64,000 nt of DNA, from the NCBI GenBank assembly GCA_032622095.1, contig CP136061.1, positions 236,733,815 to 236,797,814 of the forward strand. The letters are read 5' to 3'. Both the position numbers and the translations under genes were made by a program. This DNA comes from Siphonodentalium dalli (taxonomy: Eukaryota; Mollusca; Scaphopoda; Gadilida; Siphonodentaliidae). This document shows positions 1 through 10,887 of this stretch, in pieces. A model generated the notes under the pieces. It had not been told where the DNA came from and did not search any database. It saw only the letters and a list, made by a program, of their open reading frames with translations. Every line of letters begins with the position of its first letter. The stretch's first letter is position 1.

Positions 1-1
1 A

Positions 2-1960
2 ATACCTCAGATTCCCTTTCCGGATGTACAGGTCGGAGGTCGTTTCCTTGCATTTCTTCCTCAATGGAAACACATAACGCAAGATTCGTGGACCCTCTCT
101 ATCATTGCCGAGGGCTACAAGCTAGATTTTCTGACACTTCCACCTTTCGAAGGTATAAAAGTCACGCGTGTAAACACGCCAAGACAGGTCGTCTTACACA
201 CCGCTATAGAAAAGCTTTTAAAACTCGATGCCATAGAATTGGTGCCGAACCATTTAACGCTCAGCAGTTTTTACAGTACCATCTTTTTGGTTCCGAAAAA
301 GAACCAACAACTCCGTCCCATCTTGAACCTACGACCTCTGAATCAGTACATCCGGAAATAGCATTTCAAAATGGATACCGTAACAAAGACTCTCGAACTG
401 GTACAAAAGGCCGATTGGGCATTTACGGTGGACATACAGGACGCGTACTTTCATGTCAGCATTTACCCGGCTCATCGCCAGTACCTGAGGTTTTGCCTCG
501 GCACAAAAAAATCAGGGCTATTAAGTCTATCAGTTCAAGTCACTAGTATTTGGCCAAACAGCAGCACCTGGGGTATATACACCAAAATAGTTTTGCAAGT
601 AGCCGGTTACTTACGAAGCCAAGGCTTACGTCTGATAATCTACATAGACGATTGGTTTTGTTTAAATCAGTCTCGTCTGGGTCTACTTCGAGACAGATCC
701 CTGATGCTCAAAACCCTGACAACTCTGTAATTTTTGGTAAACGAAACAAAATCCCATTTTACGCCAACACAGTCTATAGTGTATTTGGGGGCGTTTTTCA
801 ATCTCAATTTGGGCTCTGTCGCACCGTGTCCAGAGCGAATTCTCGGGCTTCAGAAATCAGTTCGTTCCCTTCTAGCCGGGAGCAACACGGCACGAGATTT
901 TCTTCACCTATTAGGTCAGATTGCCTCTTGTCTCGAACTGATTCCTCACGCCAGATTATTCATGCGTCCTATCCAACTGTATCTTCTGCGTCACTGGCTA
1001 CCATCAAGCCAGTTGTACGACAAGATGATCCTATTTTCTCCATTGCTGGTTCCGTATTTACAATGGTGGCAACTAGCAGCAAACATAGCTCAGGGTCGAT
1101 CCCTTGTTTCAGTCCCTCCGTTGGATATGATCACCACTGATACCTCATTGACGGGGTGGGGTGCTCATTTAAAATGTCACTATGTACAAGGGACTTGGTC
1201 ATTAGAAGATACATGTCTGCACATCAATCTTCTGGAGATGTAGGCAGTGTTTCTAGCCCTCCAACATTTCTCCCCTCTGCTTCTGAACAAGAGCATACTG
1301 ATTCAAACAGACAACGTGACTGTCATGCAATATGTCAACAAACAAGGGGGTACTCGGTCACAAACTCTCTGCCAACTTGCACAAGAAATGTGGCATTATG
1401 CCATCAGTCAAGGCATGACGTTGCAGGCAGTGCACATTGCCGGTTCCTTAAACACGTGGGCCGATCAATTAAGCCGGTATCGTATTCGGGACACAGAATG
1501 GGAACTCCATCACACTGTTCTGCAGCATCTGTTTCACAAATGGGGTCATCCTCTAATGGATCTCTTTGCCACGTTCAGCAACAAAAAATGTCCAATATTT
1601 TGCTCTTGGCAACGTCACCCACAAGCTTATGCGATAGACGCTCTGACTCTGAATTGGGATCATCTTTTTGCTTACGCCTTCCCTCCGATCCCACTTCTGG
1701 GCAGAATGCTGACTCACTTGCAACAATGTCAGTGCGAGATAATACTGATAGCTCCCATGTGGCCGAAACAATCTTGGTATCCACTGCTACTTCAGAACAT
1801 TATCGACTTCCCTGTCCGACTTCCACAATTGGACCATCTCTTGACTCAATGTCAGAACAGGGTACTGCATCCCAACCTGGAAATGCTCAATTTGACTGCC
1901 TGGCGTCTGTCGACAAACGCCTCCAAGCGACAGGATTTTCTGAAGGCTCTCGAAAGTTAA
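2..1960 (+). pseudogene. DIRS polyprotein: reverse transcriptase plus RNase H, decayed
   Basis: One frame (position 2 onward) stays alignable for nearly 2 kb but has three stop codons, at 359-361, 728-730 and 1241-1243. The RT shows the A-box motif VDIQDAYFHVSI (about 429-464) and the catalytic YIDDW (about 641-655). The RNase H shows INLLEM, TDNVTVMQYVNKQGG and AGSLNTWADQLSR with the expected acidic residues; the stop at 1241 falls directly after INLLEM. In the RT, about 60 bases (roughly 525-585) read correctly only in the next frame (YQFKSLVFGQTAAPGVYT), so two compensating frameshifts flank that patch. In the living element this protein would copy the RNA template into DNA. Here it cannot be made whole. 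Confidence 0.85.
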
Positions 1961-2889
1961 TCGCTGCCTCGTGGCGGACGGGTACATTACGTGACTACGG
2001 GTGCAAGTTCAACCGGTTCCGCCGTTGGTGTGATAGCAGGACGATTGATCCCCACACTGCCACTTTAACGGACTGTGCCAATTTTCTGTCGAGCCTTTTC
2101 ACTGACGGTCTGAAATATCGAACTATCGCTGGGTACCGTTCTATGTTATCTGCTATGTTGCCACCTGTCGATAATTTTGCCATTGGTCAACACCCTCAGA
2201 TCATTCGTGTGCTCAGGGGTGTTTTTAATTCTAGACCGCCTGTTCGTCAGCTTGTACCAGGCTGGGATTTGCCTACCGTCCTCGCGATGCTACAGGCACC
2301 TCCTTTTGAGCCATTAGAACTGGCTTCTTTGAAATATCTGACGTGGAAAACAGTTTTCCTAATTGCAATCACTAGTTTTCGTCGTTGTAGCGATATACAG
2401 TCTTTGAAATTAGGTACGGGTTCCATGAATATTCCGACACGCGGGGTCAGTTTCATCAGACATGGTCTGTCTAAGCAAGATCGTGTTTCGCATCTTAGTC
2501 CCATTATATTCATACCAGCCTTTTCGGAAAATGAATTATTGGACCCATGTCGGGCTATTACTACATATCTGAACCGTACTGAGACCTTGCGATCGCCTAC
2601 CTCCAGCACGGGGCAATTGTTTTTGGCCATCAATAGACCACATAATCCTGTTTCCTCACAAACTATTTCAAGTTGGCTTGTTCACACAATAAAGAAGGCA
2701 TATGACCCTACAAGTCATTCACTGTCTTCCTTACCAATACGGGGCCACTCTACCCGGGCCGTCGGCCCATCATGGGCTTTGTTTAAGGGTGCACAAATGA
2801 AATCTATTTTAGACTGTGCAGATTGGAAACACCCTTCTACATTCATTCGTTTTTATTTGCAGGATGTGATGGTGAATGTCCTGCAATGA
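1876..2889 (+). CDS. DIRS tyrosine recombinase (integrase-like), open
   Basis: This frame overlaps the 3' end of the RNase H frame by about 85 bases, as in many DIRS elements, and is open to the stop at 2887-2889. The domain reads as an N-terminal SAM-like core-binding region (SWRTGTLRDYGCKFNRF) followed by the catalytic domain. The catalytic tetrad is visible: arginine in SFRRCSDIQSL, HxxR in RGHSTRAVGPSW, and the nucleophilic tyrosine in HPSTFIRFYLQD. The enzyme would join the circular DNA copy to a target site without target duplication. No convincing start codon was found; the given start is where recombinase-like sequence begins, although the frame is open from 1156. It is the least damaged part of this element. 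Confidence 0.8.
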   Translation, partial: PGNAQFDCLASVDKRLQATGFSEGSRKLIAASWRTGTLRDYGCKFNRFRRWCDSRTIDPHTATLTDCANFLSSLFTDGLKYRTIAGYRSMLSAMLPPVDNFAIGQHPQIIRVLRGVFNSRPPVRQLVPGWDLPTVLAMLQAPPFEPLELASLKYLTWKTVFLIAITSFRRCSDIQSLKLGTGSMNIPTRGVSFIRHGLSKQDRVSHLSPIIFIPAFSENELLDPCRAITTYLNRTETLRSPTSSTGQLFLAINRPHNPVSSQTISSWLVHTIKKAYDPTSHSLSSLPIRGHSTRAVGPSWALFKGAQMKSILDCADWKHPSTFIRFYLQDVMVNVLQ

Positions 2890-3062
2890 TTTGACATTCT
2901 TCCACAGGCGATTTTTATGGGAAAGGTATTCCTGTAGCATTGTATGCTGTCTGTGAATTGATATATGCTGAAGAATTACCAGCAAACAGTTAATTGTATA
3001 TAAGTTCCTGTTTCTGAAAGGATATCAGAAGAAGTGTATATGTACATTTGTATAGTGTTGAT

Positions 3063-4147
3063 TAGAGATGGGCGGTTAACCGTGGATTCAGTTCGGTTTC
3101 GGTTGTCGGGAAAAACTGGAAATGACAACCGTGGTAAGTTGGGAAAACCCGTTATTTCGGTTGTCACAACTTCCTGTAATCATGGCAGAACACGACGAAC
3201 AAACGAGTCCAGTGTGGAAATATTTTTCAAAGAAAGATAAGAAATCTAAGTGTGCCGCCTGTAATATATGCAGAAAGGAGTTCGCATGGTGAAATCGCGC
3301 GACGAATTAATTACGTTGCTTCCGTGTACACCTATTTTCGCCGTAGTAAACACAACACAACGTCACAAGTCCGTTTATTTCTCATGTTCTTTTAATCATT
3401 AAGGCCGTACAAATACTCTGAAAGGTGAATTTGATAACGAGGATACGATATTAATGATTGTTACCCACATTCCCTATTAGTTTTTATCACTGTTTGGATG
3501 TTAAATCGTCAAATATATTTGTGCGCCGTTGATTAAAAATGTTATGCCGGAATCGGAGCCGGAATGAATTATACCGTTTGTCGGTAAACTGTTGAGAAAT
3601 AGCACTCATTCAGGTGACTTGTATTGGATGCATGTATAGTGTGTACAGTATTATGTTCCCTAAATATGGTAATAGGCATATAGCCAGATAATGTGATTGA
3701 GAGATTCTAGTCATGTTTTATTTTCATTTTGTTGTTTATTTCAAATTTTATTTTTCAAATCATAACTATACACATATACATGTATTTAGTCACACACATT
3801 AGTTTTATGCCAATATAAATGATCATTATATTATTTCACACTTATGATCATATGATGCTGAATTGCAGTCATACACAATACACAGACTCACTGTGCATTC
3901 TAGCACTGCCACTCGACATGGACATTATACATGTAATAGTAACAATATGATACATAATTTAATATTATGAAAGGACATGTACCTCACAAGTTATGGTGAT
4001 ACAATTGGTGTGTTTTCTTTGTAATATGATGAAGCATAATTAGATTTTGTTCACATTAGTAATTTTTATTAATAAAAACCGAAACCGAGACTCAACTCTT
4101 TTTCCACAACCGAAACCGAGGCAAATTTTCATAACCGCCCATCTCTA
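3063..4147 (+). mobile_element. Non-autonomous hAT element with 8 bp target duplication
   Basis: The ends are inverted repeats starting TAGAGATGGGCGGTTA (left) and, read inward, the same at the right. The element is bounded by the direct repeat GTGTTGAT at 3055-3062 and 4148-4155, the 8 bp duplication typical of hAT transposons. Subterminal GGTTTCGGTTGTC-like motifs recur at both ends. Only a short BED-finger remnant is coding, so it depends on transposase supplied elsewhere. It sits inside the DIRS element and is therefore younger. Confidence 0.88.
3182..3292 (+). pseudogene. BED zinc-finger remnant of hAT transposase N-terminus
   Basis: The 36 codons from the ATG at 3182 give VWKYFSKKDKKSKCAACNIC, the opening of a BED-type zinc finger (aromatic VWKYF, then CxxCxxC spacing), which binds DNA at the N-terminus of many hAT transposases. 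The frame ends in TGA at 3290-3292, before the histidine half of the finger, and the DDE catalytic region is absent from the rest of the element. Confidence 0.65.
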
Positions 4148-4305
4148 GTGTTGATGTTGTGAACTATATATACAAAAATTCTGAACACAACATGGAGATG
4201 ATTCCACCTCATGAAGAACCCCTTCGATTGCAGCCCCAGATGGAGCTTTGGAATCTGCCAATATTCACATGAATATCGAACGGTAAGTCTTAGTTAGTGA
4301 AATGA

Positions 4306-4595
4306 AATTTCAAAATTTGGACACAAGTTCAAATTTTATGAACTAACTATACTTACCTGAGATATTCATCTCCCACCCAATCTCCCCTGCCTCAGACAGG
4401 GTTCTCATGGGCTCGTCAAACGCCTATATGGGAATGAGATTTATATTTCGTGGTATTTTGGAAACACGTGACACGAGCCACGGTTTTAAAAAAAAATGGC
4501 GAAACTTTGGGCTTTGAAAGTTTATTCACATGAATATCTCAGGTAAGTATAGTTAGTTCATAAAATTTGAACTTGTGTCCAAATTTTGAAATTTT
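4306..4595. repeat. DIRS 3' inverted repeat pair
   Basis: The 65 bp at 4306-4370 is repeated in inverted, almost perfect form at 4531-4595, with about 160 bp between. A diverged pair built on the same TTTGGACACAAG core and the same design occurs at 18831-19115, so this is the end structure of a repeated DIRS family. Confidence 0.75.
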
Positions 4596-4619
4596 ATTCA
4601 TCATCCACAACTTTCAAGT

Positions 4620-5410
4620 GATTGCATGGCATGACGGGACAATATTTACCATTTTCCATATTTTAGCCGCCATTGTTAGCCAAAGTGACAATTGAGTTGA
4701 AATATTCATAAGTAATGGTATGCCTCACTTATTTGGCACAGTTCTGCTCATTTATTGTTGAAATATGACAAGAATCCCAATGTTGATTTTTGGTGAAATT
4801 TCATACCGTGTTCTGTAAAATCAAATTATTGAGGGATCGGAAGCCCGGCTGGGATCCCACGAATGGCATATTTCATTGCTCCAGTGACGAGTTAACATGA
4901 ACAATACAAATTAAAGTCACATTTCCGAACCAGTTCCATACAAAACTGGTCTAGATGATATCAGTGATTAAAATGTTCCACTTACCGCTGCCAATTTGAC
5001 CACCCCTGTGTACGTGGTATCGCCAAAGCCGAGGGTATCGCCAAAGCTGAGAAAATGGTAAAGTCATTTTCATGTATATGATATGGGGATATGTTGGTTT
5101 CTCATCGTAAAACAGACAACGTATGTGTATGTCCACATGAAGCAGGAGTATTTATCCACCCGCTGTCAATCAGTTTTCCCAGATCAAACAATTTAATATT
5201 TTTTTGCGAATTTTGTTTTGCTTTTGCTCACTCAAATTTTCGAGAACATCCACCCACTAGTTTAGTTCCTGGACTTCCACGCTGCCAAAACAAATGCCGG
5301 TATATAGTTGAATCTGTCAATGAAGCATAGGATTGAACAGAATTTAAAAAATCAGTGTCGTTCTCCATATCCGCGCGATATGGAGTGACCACTGTCGGCA
5401 CAGAAAGATG
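4620..5410. other. No recognisable gene
   Basis: AT-rich sequence with only short open frames and no domain that I recognise. Confidence 0.5.
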
Positions 5411-5414
5411 TTAA

Positions 5415-6861
5415 CTCTTTCGCTGCCAAACGCGCATAAATGCGAACTTCGGAGACGCTGCCAATCGCGCATTTTTGCGAATTTGGTATGTAGTCTAATG
5501 TATGGGATATAACTCTATTCTTTCCGGCATGTTTGACAGTGTACAATGTATTTATCTGTAGTATTGTTGCGCGCGAACAATTTAAAGCGACAATGTCCTC
5601 AAGGTCATGCTATTTCTGACGTTATGGGAGTACAGTCAGAGCCAGAATATTGCGTCATTGTTGTTAGCACGTGGTTATCAGTCGAAAATGGCTGCTCGCA
5701 AAAGACTCAGGACTGAAGACGTTATTGTTATTACCTCTATACTCTAATGATTGAGGGGCGCCTGCGGCGCATAAGATACTTATACCTATTATTTATGTGG
5801 GCAGTAGCCTTTATAGGGGCGCCTGCGGCGCATAAGATACTATGGGTGGCGGGATGGGGTGGTGGGTGGGTAACTAACCTTTGTACTCTAATGATCGAGG
5901 GGCACCTGCGGCGCATAAGATAATTATACCTATTATTTATGTGGGCAGTAGCCTCTATAGGGGCCCCTGCGGCGCATAAGATACTATGGGTGGCGGGATA
6001 GGGTGGCGGGTGGGTAACTAACCTCTATACTCTAATGATCGAGGGTCGCCTGCGGCGCATAAGATACTTATACCTATTATTTATAATACACCTTTACTGG
6101 TTTTGAACAACCCTTGTCTATTGTATCGTTTTCCAGTGGTGATAACAGGCAAGTAAATCAATTATGCTGGCGAGTTGACCATGCGTACGCCCGCGTGACC
6201 CATATAATTCACATAAATCATTGTAAAACCCAATTTTCCTGAAATTCAAGATGGCCGCCAAGATCACGTGACTTATAAGGGGCGGAGCAGGGTCATATGT
6301 CCCCCTGCAGGTATATATACATATGGGTATGGTTATATATATATATATATATATCTATATTTGGAATTGTACCTATCAGGGAATATTCAAGCAACAAAAG
6401 CACGAACTCAACAAAGTGCGCCATTGTATCCCATTTTGCTACAAATAGGTGGCAACTTGCATAAATCCAAAATGGACGCCAAGGTCATGTGATCTATTTT
6501 ATGTCCAAAGTGGGTTCATATAGGTAGCTCCCGTGTACCTTACTGTTGGAGATCGTATAATTGGGTTGAAAATAAGAAAACAAACAACACACCCATTCAT
6601 ACCCACACAAAATGTACATATACAGGCAAATAGCCACTAATCCAAGATGGCCGCCAATGTCACGTGACCTTGGTGGGCGTGTCCACGGTGGCATTCGACA
6701 GGGTATACCTATGTCTATATACATGTGAAGTTTCAACTAATTATATTAGAAACTGCTTGAGATATAATGTATTACCCATATATACCTGAAATACATGGAT
6801 ATATGTACAGGATGCGTGGCACTGGGGGGTAAGTCTGTGGTGGCGGGTGGCAGCGAAAGAG
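5415..6861. mobile_element. TTAA-flanked element with minisatellite core
   Basis: The 14 bp inverted repeat CTCTTTCGCTGCCA lies at both ends, each directly next to TTAA (5411-5414 and 6862-6865), the target duplication of piggyBac-like elements. Inside are a 144 bp tandem repeat and three spaced copies of an AAGATGGCCGCCAA-plus-CACGTGAC motif (near 6249, 6468 and 6643). No transposase is seen, so it is non-autonomous. The short TIR makes the call tentative. Confidence 0.55.
5742..6085. repeat. 144 bp tandem repeat, about 2.4 copies
   Basis: Copies start with CTCTAATGAT at 5742, 5886 and 6030, exactly 144 bp apart. Each full unit holds two copies of GCCTGCGGCGCATAAGATA, so the unit probably arose from a shorter repeat. 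Confidence 0.9.
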
Positions 6862-6865
6862 TTAA

Positions 6866-7248
6866 TGCCGCAGACGAAGATGTCACCAAACGCCGAGCAT
6901 CTGTGCAGTAAATATGCGTAGTATTTAAGAGTTCTGATGAGTTTTCGAGTGTTTTTATGTGTATCTGAGACTGATCAATTTGACTGCGAATGTCATCTGA
7001 AATATGTATCCATAACATATTCGAAATATTGTGTACGTATCTATTATGAATGCATTTCAATTTAAATTAATTGAACATCCATCTCAGCATTCAGATTTGC
7101 AATCTCAAAAAGGTGAATGAATGATAACGCGATGCCTTGATCACATGCACATGAATACTGTCGTTCCCATGCATGCAGCTAACCGGATATACGTTTAGTA
7201 TTAACATGCTTGGAGTTTGTATATAGACCACACATGCAGGCCGAAATG
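6866..7248. other. No recognisable gene
   Basis: Unique-looking AT-rich sequence between the TTAA element and the inverted duplication; nothing supported. Confidence 0.5.
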
Positions 7249-8187
7249 CCATAGATAAACCAGAAAAGGTAAATACATTTGGAGATTTGGTCGATGTATT
7301 CTCAGTGTGCGTGTTGAAGAAGTGCGAAGGCTATGTCAGGATTGATGTAGTGTTCGACAGATACTCAGATAAATCTATAAAGACTGCCAACAGATCGAGA
7401 AGAAGTCGCAATGTACATTGATCCGAAGGACAAAAACAAATCGTGATGTTCCCATCCCACAAAATCGGAAAATTTTCATTTTGTTGTCTGACAACAAGTC
7501 CGATTTGAATGGTTTCTTGTCTCGAGAACTTGTTACCAAAGCGAAAACAGAAGGTGTTACTGTTGTTGTTGCAGGGGGGTTACGGAAGATTGCAGAGTAG
7601 ATTGTTCGGTAGATGGAACAGACTTGAAAGGGTTAGAGTCTAATCACGAAGAGGCTTACACTAGACTTATCCTTCATTCATTTGATGCCAGCATGGGGTG
7701 CAATCTGAAACAAGTTATTGTGGTAAGTAGGGACGTCGATGTTCTAGTGTTACTGCTTGGTTACCTAGACAAATTACCTGCAGATTGTGATGTGTTCATG
7801 ATGGCTGGAACTTCCAAAAGCCCTAAAATTATACCCATCAGGGATGTTGCCACCCAAATATCGACCGACACTCTGAACTATATTCTAGCGTTTCATGCTT
7901 TAACGGGGTGTGATTCAACTTCGTTCATATATGGGGTGTCTAAACGATCCGCATGGAAGATTTACATGGAATGTTGTGAACTCTTAAAAGGTACATGTAA
8001 TATTGCAATATCCACTGAACAATTGAAAGTGCTAAACATTTTGTATACAGGTTGTATGGACTTTCCGATGCAAAACTCAACAATGCAAGATTCAGGATGT
8101 TCACTCGGACTGAATCTCCTGAAAAGCTTCCACCAACCAGTGACTCATTTCATTACCACCTTTTGAGAACAAACTACCAGGTTTTAG

Positions 8188-10201
8188 AAGCAAATTTGAT
8201 TTTTGAGACAATGCAAATTTTTTTGAGATTGGGTGGGATACGAACCCAGGCCCGACAGCGAGCGCGCCTTGCGACTCAAAGTCCGACGTCAATACCACAC
8301 GGCCACCGAAGTAAACCCAAAAAAGGAAGCTTGAATGGCCGCTGTATTCCGACATCGCACTTAGGACACTATATTCACATTTTAAGGTCTCTATATATAT
8401 ATGTATATAGGAGGTACGGCACAGCAGCAATGTTATATATTTTATGCCTCCGAAACATGGCGAGCATTGCTCTTAGAACATGCTTTGGACTATACAACAC
8501 ACCAGGCGCCTATTTTTAGAAGCAAATTTGATTTTTGAGACAATGCAAATTTTTTGAGATTGGGTGGGATACGAACCCCGGCCCGACGGCGAGCGCGCCT
8601 TGCGACTCAAAGTCTGACGTCGATACCACACGGCCACCGAAGCAACCCCAAAAAAGGAAGCTCGAATGGCCGCTGTATTCCGACATCGCACTTAGGACAC
8701 TATATTCACATTTTAAGGTCTCTATATATATATGTAAATAGGAGATACGGCACAGCAGCAATGTTATATATTTTATGCCTCCGAAACATGGCGAGCATTG
8801 CTCTTAGAACATGCTTGGGACTATACAACACACCATGCAGGCACTTATTTTTAGAAGCAAATTTGATTTTTGAGACAATGCAAATTTTTTGAGATTGGGT
8901 GGGATACGAACCCCGGCCCGACGGCGAGCGCGCCTTGCGACTCAAAGTCCGACGTCAATACCACACGGCCAGCGAAGGAACCCCAAAAAAGGAAGCTTGA
9001 ATGGCCGCTGTATTCCGACGTCGCACTTATGACACTATATTCACATTTTAAGGTCTCTATATATATATGTACAGTATATAGGAGGTACAGCACAGCAGCA
9101 ATGTTATATATTTTATGCCTCCGAAACATGGCGAGCATTGCTCTTAGAACATGCTTGGGACTATACAACACACCAGGTGCCTATTTTTAGAAGCAAATTT
9201 GATTTTTGAGACAATGCAATTTTTTTGAGATTGGGTGGGATACGAACCCCGGCCCGACGGCGAGCGCGCCTTGCGACTCAAAGTCCGACGTCAATACCAC
9301 ACGGCCACCGAAGCAACCCCAAAAAAGGAACCTCGAATGGCCACTGTATTCCGACGTCGCACTTATAGGACACTATATTCACATTTTAAGGTCTCTATAT
9401 ATATATGTATATAGGAGGTACGGCACAGCAGCAATGTTATATATTTTATGCCTCCGAAACATGGCGCACATTGCTCTTAGAACATGCTTGGGACTATACA
9501 ACACACCAGGCGCCTATTTTTAGAAGCAAATTTGATTTTTGAGACAATGCAAATTTTTTGAGATTGGGTGGGATACGAACCCCGGCCCGACGGCGAGCGC
9601 GCCTTGCGACTCAAAGTCCGACGTCAATACCACACGGCCAGCGAAGGAACCCCAAAAAAGGAAGCTTGAATGGCCGCTGTATTCCGACGTCGCACTTATG
9701 ACACTATATTCACATTTTAAGGTCTCTATATATATATGTACAGTATATAGGAGGTACAGCACAGCAGCAATGTTATATATTTTATGCCTCCGAAACATGG
9801 CGAGCATTGCTCTTAGAACATGCTTGGGACTATACAACACACCAGGTGCCTATTTTTAGAAGCAAATTTGATTTTTGAGACAATGCAAATTTTTTGAGAT
9901 TGGGTGGGATACGAACCCCGGCCCGATGGCGAGCGCGCCTTGCGACTCAAAGTCCGACGTCAATACCACACGGCCACCGAAGCAACCCCAAAAAAGGAAG
10001 CTCGAATGGCCGCTGTATTCCGACGTCGCACTTAGGACACTATATTCACATTTTAAGGTCTCTATATATATATGTATATAGGAGGTACGGCACAGCAGCA
10101 ATGTTATATATTTTATGCCTCCGAAACATGGCGAGCATTGCTCTTAGAACATGCTTGGGACTATACAACACACCAGGCGCCTATTTTTAGAAGCAAATTT
10201 G
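8188..10201 (-). repeat. Tandem array of ~335 bp SINE-containing units (six, plus a stub)
   Basis: Units start with AAGCAAATTTGATTTTTGAG at 8188, 8520, 8855, 9191, 9524 and 9860; a truncated seventh starts at 10191. On the minus strand each unit carries a tRNA-like head: an A-box-like TGGCCGTGTGGT and a B-box-like GGTTCGTATCC, with a sequence between them resembling a long-variable-arm tRNA. Each unit also has a (TA)n stretch and a conserved tail. The overlapping open frames in the units repeat from unit to unit and are not genes. Confidence 0.8.
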
Positions 10202-10620
10202 CGAGAGTTATGGCGAGAGTTATGGCCCCTTTTTTGACGTAATTTGACTTAGAAAATCCCTGAAATTTGTTGTCCGGATGATAACTTTAGTTAGAGTGAA
10301 CCGATTTCAATCAAATTTGGTATGTGGGTTTATTAGGAGCAAAGACAGCTCAAGTTCGAATTTGGGTTCCGTCCGCCAATTTTCACCGGAGTTATGCCCC
10401 TTATTTGACATAATTTGACTTAGAAAATCCCTGAAATTTGTTGTCCGGATGATAACTTTACTAGAGCTTATCGAATTCAATGATAATTTGGTATATTACT
10501 TTCTCCCACCAAAACACAGGTCAAGTTCAAATTTGAGTTCCGTCCGCCAATTTTTACCAGAGTTATGCCCCTTTTTTACCAGTTTCCGCCGACCCAAGAG
10601 AGGGCGTATATTGCACGCCC
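10202..10620. repeat. Dispersed GGATGATAACTTT-type repeat, two to three tandem subunits
   Basis: The stretch repeats the order GAGTTATGCCCC, GACTTAGAAAATCCCTGAAA, CCGGATGATAACTTTA, AAATTTGGTAT, TCAAGTTCGAATTTGGGTTC and CCGTCCGCCAATTTT. The same family recurs at 32041-32370 and 46170-46600, and the 161 bp satellite at 41.8-43.9 kb is a distant relative. Confidence 0.75.
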
Positions 10621-10635
10621 AGCGTAGCTCTTGTT

Positions 10636-10887
10636 GGGGTTTGCTTCGGTGGCTGTGTGGTATTGACGTCGGACTTTGAGTCGCAAGGCGAACCCCGCCG
10701 TCGGGCTGGGGTTCGAATCCCACCCAATCTAAAAAAAAATTGCATTGTCTCAAAAATCAAATTTGCTTCTAAAAATAGGCGCCTGGTGTGTTGTATAGTC
10801 CCAAGCATGTTCTAAGAGCAATGCTCGCCATGTTTCGGAGGCATAAAATATATAACATTGCTGCTGTGCCGTACCTCCTATATACAT
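10636..10887 (+). mobile_element. tRNA-derived SINE-like unit, opposite orientation
   Basis: The + strand reads A-box-like TGGCTGTGTGGTATT (about 10650), B box GGTTCGAATCC (10710-10720), an A-run, then the same body as the array units and a TATATACAT end just before the right target duplication. Unlike the array units, its B box matches the consensus core GTTCGAATC, so this copy may be closer to the source SINE. Confidence 0.65.

Larger units (their letters stand above)
1..4620 (+). mobile_element. DIRS-type tyrosine-recombinase retroelement, 5' truncated by window edge
   Basis: The order reverse transcriptase, RNase H, overlapping tyrosine recombinase (YR) is that of DIRS-group retroelements, which integrate through the recombinase instead of a DDE integrase. 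The 5' end (gag and left terminal repeat) is outside the window. Downstream of the YR, a pair of 65 bp inverted repeats (4306-4370 and 4531-4595) looks like the 3' inverted-terminal/internal-complementary region of DIRS elements. A hAT element (3063-4147) is nested between the YR gene and these repeats. The right boundary near 4600-4620 is inferred from where the inverted repeat ends. Confidence 0.8.
8188..10887 (+). mobile_element. Composite SINE-unit insertion inside the left arm gene
   Basis: The insertion splits the codons after RTNYQVL. The flanks carry a direct repeat: ACCAGGTTTTAG at 8176-8187 and ACCAGGTTTTTAG at 10888-10900, a 12-13 bp target duplication of LINE/SINE length. The right arm gene shows the uninterrupted site (same codons continuous near 14590). 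Content is six direct units, a ~420 bp dispersed repeat, then one unit in the opposite orientation. Confidence 0.8.

Noticed and set aside
1-550. Overlapping frame 64-546 as a separate gene
   Set aside because: It is a shadow of the RT frame; the other frame carries the conserved DIRS RT motifs.
1553-2633. Minus-strand open frames within the DIRS element
   Set aside because: Antisense shadows of the RNase H and recombinase frames; no domain of their own.
8052-10190. Repeated 70-110 codon frames on both strands
   Set aside because: They recur with every SINE unit and run through the tRNA-like head; no independent protein feature.
8188-10201. CRISPR-like array of direct repeats
   Set aside because: Units are ~335 bp, contiguous and nearly identical throughout, with no short-repeat/unique-spacer pattern; the DNA is eukaryotic.
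10636-10735. Functional tRNA gene
   Set aside because: A and B boxes are present but no full cloverleaf with acceptor pairing can be folded, and the body continues as a SINE.
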